Assembly: GCA_022566535.1 (NCBI GenBank)
Contig: JADFIR010000008.1
Location: 1-64,000 of the forward strand
Direction: 5' to 3'
Origin: Planctomycetota bacterium
GTDB taxonomy: Bacteria; Planctomycetota; Phycisphaerae; Phycisphaerales; SM1A02
DNA: 64,000 nucleotides
In this document: positions 16,599-25,795 of the stretch, piece by piece
How positions within the stretch are numbered: position 1 is the stretch's first letter
Layout: the number at the start of each line of letters is the position of its first letter
Made by a program: the position numbers and the translations under genes
The notes under the pieces: generated by a model
Databases searched by the model: none
The model's input: the letters and a program-made list of their open reading frames with translations, nothing else
Told to the model about the DNA's origin: nothing

Positions 16599-18107
16599 CT
16601 ACGCCTTCACCTGCGGCCGCTTGGGGTCGGTCCAGTCAAGGTGGAAGTGTCTGCCGGCCGGTTGATCCAACCGCTCATAGGTATGGGCCCCGAAGTAGTC
16701 GCGCTGCGCTTGCAGTAGATTCGCCGGCAGCGTTTCACTTCGGTAGCTGTCGTAATACGCCAGGGCGGAACTGAAGGCCGGCGTGGGGATGCCGCGCAGC
16801 GCTCCCTGCGACACGACTTCGCGCCAGGCGGCTTGGCGCTTTGCGATCGCCTCGCTGAAATACTCATCGAGCAGCAGGTTCGCCAGGTTCGGCTCGCGCC
16901 GATACGCCTCGGTGATCTTCTGCAAGAAAGCCGCCCGTATGATGCACCCGCCCCGCCAGATTCGCGCGATCTCGCCGAAGTCAAGCTGCCAGTCATACTC
17001 ATCCTGCGCGGCTCGCATGAGCCCGAACCCCTGGGCGTAGGCGCAGATCTTCGAACAATACAACGCGTCGCGCACCGCTTCGATGAATGCATCCTTGCTC
17101 TCGGGAGGCTGGGAATGAGGGCCTGCGAGCACTCTGGATGCGGCCGAACGCTCGTCTTTCAACCCGCTCATGCCCCGGGCAAAGACCGCCTCGGCGATGC
17201 TCATCGCCGGCACCCCCAGCTCCAGAGCGTTGACCGCCGTCCATGTACCCGTGCCCTTCATCCCGGCCCGGTCGAGGATGACATCAACAATCGGTTTGCC
17301 CGTGATGGGGTCGTCCTGCTTGAGAATGTCCGCGGTAATCTCAATCAGGTAGCTTGCAAGCTCGTGCCGGTTCCATTCAGCAAACACCTCAGCGAGCTCG
17401 GCCGGCGAGAGTGCCGTCGAGATGCGAAGCAAGCTATACGCCTCGGCGATCAATTGCATGTCCGCATACTCGATGCCGTTATGGACCATCTTGACGTAGT
17501 GCCCGGCCCCGTCGGGCCCGAGGTAGGCCGTGCATGGCTCGCCGCCTGCAACAGGATGTCCCGGCTCACCACCTTCCAGCGGCTTGCCGCTTCGCGGATC
17601 GACCTTCGCCGCGATCGACTCCCAAATGGGCTTGAGCCGCTGCCAGGCTTGTTGATCCCCCCCGGGCATCAGCGATGGGCCGAACCTCGCCCCGACTTCG
17701 CCGCCGGAGATGCCCGAGCCGAAGAAGGTGAGCCGGCCGCGATAGTCGCGCTCCCTTCGGATGGTGTCGGTCCACAGACTGTTGCCGCCATCGACGATGA
17801 TGTCGTCCGGCCTGATCCCCGCGTCGATGAGTTGCTCGCACACCGTATCGACCGCCGGGCCGGCCTTGACCAGCACCACGATCACCCGTGGCCGTTTGAT
17901 CGCACTGACGAACTCCTCCAGCGTCTCGCAGCCAATCAGCCCGCCGCCATCGGGGAAGGGATCGTCGCCGTGCTCGGCGAGAAACTGCTGCGTCACTGAG
18001 CCCGTGCGGTTGTACACCGCCGCGCGATAGCCGTGATCGGCCAGGTTGAGCACCAGGTTTCGCCCCATCACCCCCAAGCCGATGAGGCCAACATCACACA
18101 TTGTCAT
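16599..18107 (-). CDS. gnd: 6-phosphogluconate dehydrogenase, decarboxylating
   Basis: About 502 residues (starts at 18119, 18107 or 18101 are possible). The Rossmann motif [20 protein letters not shown] opens the protein and VYNRTGS supports NADP use. [20 protein letters not shown], with the catalytic loop, and the substrate/lysine motif [16 protein letters not shown] follow. The C-terminal helical domain carries [16 protein letters not shown] and ends with H-x-DW. It oxidises 6-phosphogluconate to ribulose 5-phosphate in the pentose phosphate pathway. A short insertion between KVDPRSGKP and the GGEPC segment is slightly longer than usual. No zwf or pgl gene is adjacent. Confidence 0.96.
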   Translation of the reverse strand: MTMCDVGLIGLGVMGRNLVLNLADHGYRAAVYNRTGSVTQQFLAEHGDDPFPDGGGLIGCETLEEFVSAIKRPRVIVVLVKAGPAVDTVCEQLIDAGIRPDDIIVDGGNSLWTDTIRRERDYRGRLTFFGSGISGGEVGARFGPSLMPGGDQQAWQRLKPIWESIAAKVDPRSGKPLEGGEPGHPVAGGEPCTAYLGPDGAGHYVKMVHNGIEYADMQLIAEAYSLLRISTALSPAELAEVFAEWNRHELASYLIEITADILKQDDPITGKPIVDVILDRAGMKGTGTWTAVNALELGVPAMSIAEAVFARGMSGLKDERSAASRVLAGPHSQPPESKDAFIEAVRDALYCSKICAYAQGFGLMRAAQDEYDWQLDFGEIARIWRGGCIIRAAFLQKITEAYRREPNLANLLLDEYFSEAIAKRQAAWREVVSQGALRGIPTPAFSSALAYYDSYRSETLPANLLQAQRDYFGAHTYERLDQPAGRHFHLDWTDPKRPQVKA

Positions 18108-18348
18108 TTCTGATAGCATGCGGCTGCGCGCTGGGCGTTCGACTCGGGCGCATCTTCACCGTCAAACGATCGTGTGGCAAGTCCGGGGGTAGCCTCGCCC
18201 GGCAGGGCGCGGGGGTGGGCTGGCGAATCCGCGACAATACGACATTCGCCCGCAGGCTGTCCGCCCGCGGCTATCGGCCAAAAAGACGCTACACTCTCCG
18301 AGGTGATTGCGGCCGACCACTCCACAAGGAATCAAGGAGGTTTCTCAG

Positions 18349-18858
18349 ATGACATCCGTAACCGTCTCCAGTGCATTCGAGATCGGCAAGGCGACGCTTG
18401 ATCTGGCCCGCCGCAGCACCCTGAAGCTGGTCCAGGACATCCCGCCCGACAAGCTCACCCACCAGCCCCTCGGCAACACCAACCACGCGCTGTGGGTGCT
18501 GGGGCATCTGGCCAGTACCGACAACTTCTTCCTGACCTCGCTCGCCAAGCTCGAGCCGGTCATCGAGGAGTCGTGGAATGAACTATTCGGCATGGGATCG
18601 GAGCCGACCGATGATCCGCAGAGGTATCCGTCGCTGGACGAAGTGAAGGCAGGGCTGGAGAAAGCGCGAACGGCGCTCGCTGATTGGTTCCAGTCGATGG
18701 ATGAGCAGCAGTTGCTCTCATCGCTTCCGGACGAGATGAGCAGCTTTGCGCCGAACTTTGCCGCTCTGATGGGTTCCCTCGCCTGGCACGAAGGGTTACA
18801 TGCCGGGCAACTGTCGGCGGTGCGGCGGAGTTTAGGCCTGCCACGTGCGCTTGAATGA
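18349..18858 (+). CDS. DinB family protein
   Basis: 169 residues starting at the ATG 18349, preceded by an excellent AAGGAGG. A four-helix bundle with metal-binding histidines is suggested by the first helix histidines and HEGLHAGQLSAVRRSLGLP near the C-terminus, the typical DinB/YfiT ending. DinB-fold proteins are thiol-dependent or metal-dependent transferases or hydrolases of varied substrate; nothing here fixes the reaction. It is transcribed alone. Confidence 0.88.
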   Translation: MTSVTVSSAFEIGKATLDLARRSTLKLVQDIPPDKLTHQPLGNTNHALWVLGHLASTDNFFLTSLAKLEPVIEESWNELFGMGSEPTDDPQRYPSLDEVKAGLEKARTALADWFQSMDEQQLLSSLPDEMSSFAPNFAALMGSLAWHEGLHAGQLSAVRRSLGLPRALE

Positions 18859-18928
18859 TGCAGGTGTTTCGCGGCCGGCCTTGCGCCGGCGCTTCGCTCG
18901 CGGATCGGATGCGGACGGATCACACGGT

Positions 18929-20299
18929 TCATTCCAGCCACCAATCCTTGGGTGGCGCGGGCGTGTTTCGATCGTTCACGACTAGCGGGACGGTGAATTG
19001 GCCTGCCCAGTACTTTGACGCCGGGCCGGCTCGCAGCGCGAGTGTCGGGTCGCCGCGGACGCGCATCTGCCAGCGACCGTCGGTCTCGTTCGCTTGCATC
19101 AGCAGCGGCACATCTTCGTGGACGACGAGCCAGTTTACGCCCCGGCGGCCGGCTGCGACTTCCCCCGCTAGCCACCAGATATCAAGGCGCCGGGCCGGCG
19201 CGCCATCGTACAAAAGCTCAATGCTCGCCCCGATGGCAATGTCGGTGAACGCGTTGCCCAACGTCGGGCTATAGTCAAAACGCACTCGTACCGGCGACCG
19301 CCCGCTGGTCCATTTCACCACGCCGTGGGCGAAACTGTCCATCACAGCTTGATCGAGCTTCTCGTCGCGTACGGGGTGAAGCATGTCCGCCAGTTCGCCG
19401 TTGACTTCGATGGGCACGCTGATCGTCTGGCGGTGGACCACTTCCCACGCGGCGTCCGGCTCTGGTCCGCGCCGTTGGACCGAGACATCGAAGCGAAGCG
19501 GCGATCGTTCCGGCGGTGGGTCGATGATGATCGGGAACCGCCGCGCCCTCCGGCGGCGGGCGGGGTGGCGAGCCACGGTGATCGGTTCAGCCCCGTTCCA
19601 CTTCGGCGTCAGTAGAACCTGGCACGAAGTACCCGACGGCCACCAATCCCGCACGGCCAGTTCCAGACACAGGGGTGTGTCCTTTGGCCAGGGCCGACGG
19701 ATTCGCACGTCCACCCACGCGGGCAAATCGAGCAGCGCACTGTCCAGATCGAGCTGGGGCGGGAAGACGTTTCTCCAACGGCCCAGCAAGACGCCGTATT
19801 TTTCCTGCCAGCGCTCCGTCACCGGCCGGGCCCGCCAGTCACCGTTGATGGACCGGCCGATGAGCGCGCGCCATTGGCCTTCGGTCAGTTGTTTGCTTGC
19901 CATTCGGCCGGTGAGCTCGGAGATGAGGCCATCGTCGGCGCTGCCGGCTATCGGAAGGCAGCGAAGTATCAGCGTCGTCGGGAGCCGGGACATCCATCCG
20001 CCCTGCCGAGCCTGCTCAATGGTCCAGGTCGAGCCCAATGCCGCGGCGAGCGCTGCGGCCCCAGCGTGGACCCAGCGGCGGCGCGTCCTATGCAGGCTGC
20101 GCTCACTTGTAGCGGTCAAGCCGCATTCCGGGCAGGTCATCCCCAGCGTATGGGACAGGTCGTACCAGCAGCGCGGGCAACGCCGCCGACCGCGTGCCCG
20201 GTCGCCGAAGAGCCCCCACCAGGTCACCGCCGTGCACAGCCCCAGAAGCCCGAGCCCGAACAGCCACATCACCCAGTAGACGAGATCGCTCCCGCTCAC
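18929..20299 (-). CDS. Membrane zinc-ribbon protein (planctomycete family)
   Basis: 456 residues from a GTG at 20299; upstream codons to 20422 look non-coding. The protein opens with a membrane helix (VYWVMWLFGLGLLGLCTAV), a basic loop (GDRARGRRRCPRCWY), and a zinc ribbon CPRC...CPEC, then a second helix. The long rest is a soluble beta-rich domain without catalytic motifs that I recognise. The same start (xSGSDLxxW, helix, RGRRRC-x2-CWY, C-x2-CG) recurs in the gene at 63283, so the two are paralogues. A sensing or envelope role is conceivable but unproven. Confidence 0.75.
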   Translation of the reverse strand: MSGSDLVYWVMWLFGLGLLGLCTAVTWWGLFGDRARGRRRCPRCWYDLSHTLGMTCPECGLTATSERSLHRTRRRWVHAGAAALAAALGSTWTIEQARQGGWMSRLPTTLILRCLPIAGSADDGLISELTGRMASKQLTEGQWRALIGRSINGDWRARPVTERWQEKYGVLLGRWRNVFPPQLDLDSALLDLPAWVDVRIRRPWPKDTPLCLELAVRDWWPSGTSCQVLLTPKWNGAEPITVARHPARRRRARRFPIIIDPPPERSPLRFDVSVQRRGPEPDAAWEVVHRQTISVPIEVNGELADMLHPVRDEKLDQAVMDSFAHGVVKWTSGRSPVRVRFDYSPTLGNAFTDIAIGASIELLYDGAPARRLDIWWLAGEVAAGRRGVNWLVVHEDVPLLMQANETDGRWQMRVRGDPTLALRAGPASKYWAGQFTVPLVVNDRNTPAPPKDWWLE

Positions 20300-20587
20300 G
20301 CCACCAGTGTATGGCACCAGGGCGACGAGGCGCCAAGGCATCCAGGCATCAAGGCAGCAAAGTTGGTCCGGCAGGCTTCCCCCGCCGGGAGTGCCGGGAA
20401 TCCGACGGCTGGACAGACGCACTTTGAACCGGCGATCGTGTTCCTGGCTTGGCTTGGACCATCACCGCCGCCCAGTGTAGCGACGTAGCCACCGGCTTTG
20501 CCGCGGGGTCATTCCGGATCGAAACAACCGTCGCCCATCGCCGGGCCGTATTCGGCGCCGGTTACCTGCGCTCTTGGTTCGCGGCCG

Positions 20588-20821
20588 CTATCGCTTCGTT
20601 CCGTCGAGCGGTTCGATCTTGACCACGTGCAGCAGGTTGTAGAAGATACCGTAATCGGCCACCCGGTCATCCGAGTCCGTGACGCCGACGAACACAAGCG
20701 ATCGGGTGACGAAGGCCATCTCCGGATGCTTGATGTCTACGGTCTGTCCGCTGCTGATATGCAGCCGGATGGGCTCGAATGGGCGCCGATCCAACAATTC
20801 CCGCAGTTCGACCGCTCGCAT
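20588..20821 (-). CDS. Small conserved hypothetical protein
   Basis: A 77-residue soluble protein beginning MRAVELRELLDRRPFEPIRLHISSG, followed by HPEMAFVTRSLVFVG and ending with a strand containing HVVKIEPLD. This pattern (ELRELL..RPFEPF, SG, HPE) recurs in short planctomycete proteins and suggests a small beta barrel. No function is known. It lies just upstream of the decayed restriction island but is not clearly part of it. Confidence 0.7.
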   Translation of the reverse strand: MRAVELRELLDRRPFEPIRLHISSGQTVDIKHPEMAFVTRSLVFVGVTDSDDRVADYGIFYNLLHVVKIEPLDGTKR

Positions 20822-20982
20822 AATGCACCTTGAGCACCATGCTATGACGTCGCCGTGGACCGGACAACATCAATCCGAACTCGACAATCCGCCATCGAAA
20901 CGACAAGAATCCTTCGACGCGGCCCGACCCAGCGTCGCAAGTCTTTTCCACTGAACTATCGACCTGACTTAGCCGGGCCGCG

Positions 20983-21261
20983 CTACGGGCCGAGAAACCT
21001 GCCGATGCGACTGACAAGCCGGTCGGGTTGGCTGATCTGGCACTCCCAAACCGTCAAGACGCCCCACCCCTGGCGGCGCAAGGCGCGTTGATTCTTCAGG
21101 TCGCGCTGCCTATTGCCCCCGAGCTTGTCGGCCCAGAATCTTCTACGCGTGCTTGGGAGCGACCGTCCCTTTCGGCACGTGTGCCGGTGCCAAAAGCATC
21201 CGTGGACGAAGATCACCTTGCGACGCGACCTGAACCGAGTACAGCTTCCTATCCTGTTCAC
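20983..21261 (-). pseudogene. vsr: Truncated very-short-patch-repair endonuclease
   Basis: 92 residues from a GTG at 21261. They hold the C-terminal half of Vsr: RRKVIFVHGCFWHRHTC, with the histidine/cysteine metal site, FWADKLGGN, RD, and GWGVLTVWECQ. The N-terminal half, which carries the catalytic aspartate (the PG-x-PD motif) and the MSRI-type recognition helix, is missing; that DNA now encodes the end of the 71-residue ORF. Intact Vsr proteins are about 130-150 residues and nick T:G mismatches arising from 5-methylcytosine. This copy is almost certainly inactive. It is the last gene of the island. Confidence 0.85.
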
Positions 21262-21473
21262 ACGGGTTCGATGGGAATCCCACAGCGACGCGCAAATCGC
21301 TCGAGGGTGTCAATGATCGAGGAGCCAGCCGCCTCAGTCGGATCCGTAAATCCGTCTTCTTCAGGGTCACAATAATGATTCCGGTCCCAGAAAATGTCAC
21401 CCATATTGATGAGACACTCTTCCGCCAACCGTCTAATCTCGTCACGGCTGATGCTTCGAACTGGCATGTCCAT
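21258..21473 (-). CDS. 71-residue ORF in the restriction island
   Basis: A small acidic protein starting with MDMPVRSISRDEIRRLAEECL and ending FARRCGIPIEPV. A Shine-Dalgarno-like GGAGG precedes the ATG at 21473. It has no membrane segment or catalytic motif that I can name. Its stop overlaps the GTG of the vsr remnant (GTGTGA). Because it follows the amber-interrupted ORF by 24 bases it is probably on the same transcript. Function unknown. Confidence 0.55.
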   Translation of the reverse strand: MDMPVRSISRDEIRRLAEECLINMGDIFWDRNHYCDPEEDGFTDPTEAAGSSIIDTLERFARRCGIPIEPV

Positions 21474-21496
21474 ACCCTATTTCCTCCAGGGAGCGT

Positions 21497-21757
21497 TCAC
21501 AGACCACTTTCGCCGTCTTCAACGCCAAGCGCCAATGCCAGTGCAAGGGCGTTGCGAAGGACAAAAGTTCCATAGTGCCTGACCAGGGTAGTTACACACT
21601 GAGCGCCCGTTGGCGTCCAATCAGCATCCTCTTGGAGCTTTTGTGTAATCGCCGACTAATCGATTGGCGAACCGACCGCTGCGATCGGTCCCAGCTCGTG
21701 CACCAGAGTTGTGTATTCCTCTACGAGTAACTCGACCGAGGAAGCTGCTGTCGCCAT
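21497..21757 (-). pseudogene. Small ORF interrupted by an in-frame amber codon
   Basis: From an ATG at 21757 with a strong GGAGGT upstream, 33 codons (MATAASSVELLVEEYTTLV...) run into TAG at 21656-21658. The same frame then continues for 52 codons to TGA at 21497-21499, with convincingly protein-like sequence (EDADWTPTGAQCVTTLVRHYG, then NALALALALGVEDG). The second half resembles small conserved planctomycete proteins. Either a single C-to-T change turned a CAG into TAG, or the codon is read through. The upstream HNH gene ends 27 bases before this start. Confidence 0.65.
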
Positions 21758-21784
21758 CGCCGTTACCTCCATCAGAGGTGGTGA

Positions 21785-22519
21785 TCATGCAGAACGAGAG
21801 ATAATCGCGGCAGTGACACCAAGAAACCACGGTGCCACGCTCATGATCCTGTTCGACTTCTCGAGGTTGTGCTTGGCGCACAGGAGCCTAACGTTCTCGG
21901 TGGTGATACTGCTGCCACCCTTGGAGTACGGCACATCGTGATCGAAGTGTAGATTCTTTCTCGAGCCACAAAGGACACACCGGCCATGATCCCGTCGCCA
22001 GACCTCTACCTTGACGGCTGTCGGGATGACCCGGGAGTCCCGTAGTATTGGCTCCGCAGCGGCCGGGGTCGTCGTTGGCCTGAGGAAGAAGCGGAACACG
22101 TTCCTGGTGCCATCAGACTTCATCGTCGCATCAACGAGTTCGAAGCGGCCGCGATTAGACCAAATCCCTTGCGCAATCTTCTCATAGACCTGAACGATGT
22201 CCGCTGGAGCGTGACCTTCTTTGTAGGCTCGTGCGGCTTGGTAGAACTTTCCGTTCTCCGTCAGTCGGCCACCGGGGTGCTCCATTGGCTGATCAATTGC
22301 CTTTGGGTCTAGATCTCCTCGTCGGGGCACATCGTGCCCCTCGTATTCGAGCAGCCCTGTGTCGTCGTGCCACTGGTCGTTGTAGGGTGCGCCCTTTCGT
22401 ACGCTCATCAGGATGATGGAGTATTTCAGATTGACACGGAAGTTCATGCCGCGTTGAAGCATGATCCCTTCGCGCTTGACAATCTCGGGATACGATATGA
22501 TCGCTTTGTAGCGGATCAT
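21785..22519 (-). CDS. HNH endonuclease with SRA/YDG-like N-terminal domain
   Basis: 244 residues, perhaps starting somewhat later than the ATG at 22519. Residues about 35-150 (SIILMSVRKGAPYNDQWHDD, YEGHDVPRRG, DQPMEHPGGRLTENGKFY, IWSNRGRFELVDA) match the SRA/YDG-like domain that reads modified DNA in restriction proteins. The C-terminus is an HNH nuclease, CVLCGSRKNLHFDHDVPYS, with a later LLCAKHNLEKSNR and its zinc-binding cysteines. It probably cuts DNA carrying particular base modifications. Its start overlaps the end of the B3-like gene by four bases, indicating translational coupling. No methyltransferase is adjacent. Confidence 0.85.
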   Translation of the reverse strand: MIRYKAIISYPEIVKREGIMLQRGMNFRVNLKYSIILMSVRKGAPYNDQWHDDTGLLEYEGHDVPRRGDLDPKAIDQPMEHPGGRLTENGKFYQAARAYKEGHAPADIVQVYEKIAQGIWSNRGRFELVDATMKSDGTRNVFRFFLRPTTTPAAAEPILRDSRVIPTAVKVEVWRRDHGRCVLCGSRKNLHFDHDVPYSKGGSSITTENVRLLCAKHNLEKSNRIMSVAPWFLGVTAAIISRSA

Positions 22520-22833
22520 TGTTCTGTGGCGAGCACATCGCCAGTATTGATCCCGTGGTGCTCAAAGAACTCGCGGACCCATTTGCGGCCGCGGAAGAAG
22601 CGACGAGGCTTGCCCGTGCGCGCCTCGCGACCGATGTCGGTCTTGATGGTGAGCCCCAATCCGTCAAGCACAATCTCGATCGGGCGACCGGTTCCGTCGG
22701 CCCTCCTGTTGGCGCCGCCGACCGCGTCCTTCGGGAAAAAGTCGTAGTGGCCGTTGATGTAGATGTGGTACTGGCGCAGATTCCCGGCGGTGACGCGCAG
22801 CAGACGCTTTCTGTCGGCAACCGTGCCGCTCAC
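22516..22833 (-). CDS. B3-like DNA-binding pseudobarrel protein
   Basis: 105 residues, soluble. The pattern YINGHYDFFPKDAVGG, then GLTIKTDI and a final WVREFFEHHGINTGDVL has the form of the B3/EcoRII-N pseudobarrel DNA-binding domain. In other bacteria a region of this type stands alone or is attached to cytosine methyltransferases in restriction systems; that is from memory. Here it is the first gene of the island, directly coupled to the HNH gene (ATGA overlap at 22516-22519). Likely role: DNA recognition for the nuclease. Confidence 0.6.
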   Translation of the reverse strand: MSGTVADRKRLLRVTAGNLRQYHIYINGHYDFFPKDAVGGANRRADGTGRPIEIVLDGLGLTIKTDIGREARTGKPRRFFRGRKWVREFFEHHGINTGDVLATEQ

Positions 22834-22940
22834 GAAGTCCTCTCCTACCCTTGCGGATGGGGCGAAACCCGGCGACGCCGATTATACAACGCGACGAGCC
22901 GGGGCAAGCGATGCCTTGAGGCATTACCAGGAAGCGGTCT

Positions 22941-24875
22941 ATGGCCCTCATCACACTCTCCAACGTGCATCATGCCTACGGCACCCACATTGTGCTTGAC
23001 GGGGTGGCGGCGTCGATCGAGCCGGGGGAGAAGATCGGCCTGGTCGGGCGAAACGGGAGCGGCAAGACCACGCTGATGCGGGTCATGCTTGGCGAGATCA
23101 GCCCCGATTCGGGGGCAGTACAGCTTCAGCGGGGGGCAGGGATCGGCTACCTCCGCCAGGACCCCGCCTTCGACCCCAACGAGACCGTGCGCGACGTGGC
23201 TGAAGGAGCCTTTGCACACCTGCATCGGCTGCACCAGCAACTCCACGATGTCTACGAGAAGATGACCGCAGCGTCGGGGGCTGCTCTGGATCGGTTGCTG
23301 AACCGCCAGGCCGCCTTAGAGGGACAGATCAAGGCCGCGGGCGGATATGCCATCGATCACAAGATCGACGCGGCGCTGCACGGGATGGGGTTCATGGACG
23401 AACAGTTTGGCCTGGCGACGGCCGCGCTCTCCGGCGGCCAGCTTTCGCGACTCGGCTTGGCCCGATTGTTGCTCGAAGAGCCGGACCTGCTTCTGCTCGA
23501 CGAGCCGACCAATCACCTGGACATTGACGGCCGGCGATGGCTTGAGCAATTCCTGGCCCAGGAGTACCGCGGCGCGGTGCTGCTGGTAAGCCACGACCGC
23601 TGGCTGCTCGATCGGGTAGTCGGTCGAATCATCGAGATCGAGCGCGGGTCGCTGCGCGACTATCCGGGCAACTACAGCAAGTACGTTGATCTTCGCCGGC
23701 AGCACAAGCTCACCGAAGCTCGCACGTATGCGAAGCAAGTCGAGAAGATTCGTCGGGAGGAGCAGTTCATCGCCCGCTACAAAGCCGGCCAACGGGCCAG
23801 ACAGGCCAAGGGCCGCCAGAGCCGCCTCGAACGCTTCCGGCGCGACACACTGATCGATCGGCCGAGCGAACTCGACGTGATGAGGTTGACACTGCCCAAG
23901 GCTCGGCGATCCGGCGAACAGGTGATCGTTGCCCAGAGCATCTCCAAGCGGTACGGCGACACCGTGCTGTTTGAGGATCTGACTCTGACCATACGCCGGG
24001 GCGATCGGGTCGGCATCATCGGTCCCAACGGCGTGGGCAAGACAACGTTGGTGGAATGCCTGCTAGGCGAGCTTGAGCCGCAGAGCGGGGCTGTACGAAC
24101 GGGATCGCGGCTGAGCGTGGGCTACTACCGACAGAGGCAGGAGCACCTGGATCTGGAGCTTCCTCTGTGGCGGTACCTGCAGTCCGTGATTGTGTCGTTG
24201 GACGGCCAGGCCCGGGGGTCGGAGCAGCAGGCTCGTGATCTGGCGGGGGCATTTCAGTTCTCCGGTGACGAGCAAGACAAGCTCCTGGGCGACTTGTCGG
24301 GGGGTGAGCGCAGCCGGGCGGTGCTGGCGGGGATTGTGGCCGGTGCACATAACCTGCTCGTACTGGATGAACCGACGAACCACCTGGACATTCCCTCGGC
24401 CGAGCAACTGGAGCAGGCGCTTTCGGTCGGCGGGGGATACGCCGGCACGCTCTTGCTGGTCACGCACGATCGGGCGTTGCTGGACGCGACCTGCGAGGAG
24501 CTATTGATCTTCGACGGCCGCGGCGAGGTGCGGGTGTTCCACGGCCGATATTCGGACTGGGCTGAGCAGAACCGCGCGATCGGCCACGCGGTCGCCGACC
24601 GGCGCAGCCGTAGCGGGTCGCCGGCCGGGGCTGCTACGTCGCCGAGGTCGCGGCGGCCCGCAGCCGAGGCCGCGTGTGGCGCGAGCTTGGCCACGCTGGA
24701 GCGCCGTATCGAAGCGCTGCAGCAGCGAATCGGCGAGGTCGATCAGCAGATGCTTGATCCGACGGTTTACACAGATGGTGCACAGTGTAAGGCGCTCAAG
24801 GCGCAACGTGCGGAGTTTCTCAAGGAGCTTGAGCCGCTTGAACGAACCTGGGCCCGTCGTGCCGCGGAGGCGTGA
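22941..24875 (+). CDS. ABC-F family ATPase
   Basis: 644 residues with two ABC cassettes and no membrane domain. Cassette 1 has Walker A GRNGSGKTT, signature LSGGQLSR and DEPTNHLD; cassette 2 has GPNGVGKTT, LSGGERSR and DEPTNHLD. A long basic linker of about 80 residues joins them, as in ribosome-associated ABC-F proteins. The C-terminal arm is a coiled coil (LATLERRIEALQQRIGEVDQQ), like Uup/YheS members. It probably acts on stalled or initiating ribosomes, not in transport. The gene is single and starts at an ATG 108 bases after the B3-like gene start, on the opposite strand. Confidence 0.93.
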   Translation: MALITLSNVHHAYGTHIVLDGVAASIEPGEKIGLVGRNGSGKTTLMRVMLGEISPDSGAVQLQRGAGIGYLRQDPAFDPNETVRDVAEGAFAHLHRLHQQLHDVYEKMTAASGAALDRLLNRQAALEGQIKAAGGYAIDHKIDAALHGMGFMDEQFGLATAALSGGQLSRLGLARLLLEEPDLLLLDEPTNHLDIDGRRWLEQFLAQEYRGAVLLVSHDRWLLDRVVGRIIEIERGSLRDYPGNYSKYVDLRRQHKLTEARTYAKQVEKIRREEQFIARYKAGQRARQAKGRQSRLERFRRDTLIDRPSELDVMRLTLPKARRSGEQVIVAQSISKRYGDTVLFEDLTLTIRRGDRVGIIGPNGVGKTTLVECLLGELEPQSGAVRTGSRLSVGYYRQRQEHLDLELPLWRYLQSVIVSLDGQARGSEQQARDLAGAFQFSGDEQDKLLGDLSGGERSRAVLAGIVAGAHNLLVLDEPTNHLDIPSAEQLEQALSVGGGYAGTLLLVTHDRALLDATCEELLIFDGRGEVRVFHGRYSDWAEQNRAIGHAVADRRSRSGSPAGAATSPRSRRPAAEAACGASLATLERRIEALQQRIGEVDQQMLDPTVYTDGAQCKALKAQRAEFLKELEPLERTWARRAAEA

Positions 24876-24911
24876 CCAGCCCGGTTTGCACAATGAATCA
24901 TTAGCGCTTGC

Positions 24912-25730
24912 TCAGGCGCTGGTGAGGATGACCTGGCCGGTGGAGTTGACGATCTGCCAGTTCGCCGTGGCCAGGGAGGCGACGGCGACGGTGCCGAGGG
25001 CGAAGCCTTGCACCCCGCCGGTGCTGGCGAACCGGCGCAGATCCTCGGTTCCGTTGTCGTCCTTGACGGAGAGGGTATATGAACCGGCACCGGCCTGGAG
25101 AAGCCCGTCGGTGATCAGGAATGCTTCGTTGGTCCGCTCGTTGAGGCAGATGACAGCCTTGGCCCCGGGCGCCTCGCCGCTGGCGGTCAGCACGATGTGG
25201 ACCGTATCGGGGTCGAAGAGAAAATCTTTGTACGTCGGCCCGATCAACTCTTCGAGGATCGCCTCGGTGTTATTGATCAGGGCGATCTCGCTGACGCGGT
25301 TCCCGTAGTGTTGCGCTCTGACGTAGAACATGGCGAACACGAGCGTGATGCCGGCCAGGGCGAAGCAGGCCGCCCGCCAGAACTGGCCGGAGGCGGGCAG
25401 CGGGAATCGGCTGTCCCCGTCGGCGGGTGCGTGGCCGGCCCGGCCGATCGTCGCCAGCGGGGCCAGTTTCGAGGTTTCGCGCTCGATGGCCTTGGCCACC
25501 ACCGCCAGGACGCGTTGACGCAATGAGGGGTCCGGCTCCTCGCCCGGCAACAGGGATTCGTCGCTGGCCACTTCGGCCTGGATGCGTTTGATCTCGTCTT
25601 GAACCGTCGCCGGCGCGTGATGGAACGACCGTGTGTAGTAGGCCGCCTCGTATTCGTCCAGTAGACCCAGCACGTCCAGCGCGGCGAGCTCCAGGAGTTC
25701 TTTCCTCGTCATGGGTTCGTGGGATGTCAT
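24912..25730 (-). CDS. Anti-sigma factor (RskA-like)
   Basis: 272 residues: a cytoplasmic N-terminal domain with the anti-sigma pattern ELAALDVLGLLDEYEAAYYTR, one membrane helix around residues 117-137 (FWRAACFALAGITLVFAMFYV) and a periplasmic C-terminal beta domain. No zinc-binding HxxxCxxC is visible, so it fits the RskA/SigK type. It is encoded 65 bases downstream of an ECF sigma gene on the same strand and should hold that sigma factor inactive until an envelope signal releases it. Confidence 0.85.
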   Translation of the reverse strand: MTSHEPMTRKELLELAALDVLGLLDEYEAAYYTRSFHHAPATVQDEIKRIQAEVASDESLLPGEEPDPSLRQRVLAVVAKAIERETSKLAPLATIGRAGHAPADGDSRFPLPASGQFWRAACFALAGITLVFAMFYVRAQHYGNRVSEIALINNTEAILEELIGPTYKDFLFDPDTVHIVLTASGEAPGAKAVICLNERTNEAFLITDGLLQAGAGSYTLSVKDDNGTEDLRRFASTGGVQGFALGTVAVASLATANWQIVNSTGQVILTSA

Positions 25731-25795
25731 TGCGTATCAGTCTCCAATAACGACAGTGGCACCGGGCGCTTTGCCACCACGTTGTCGTTGGTAAG

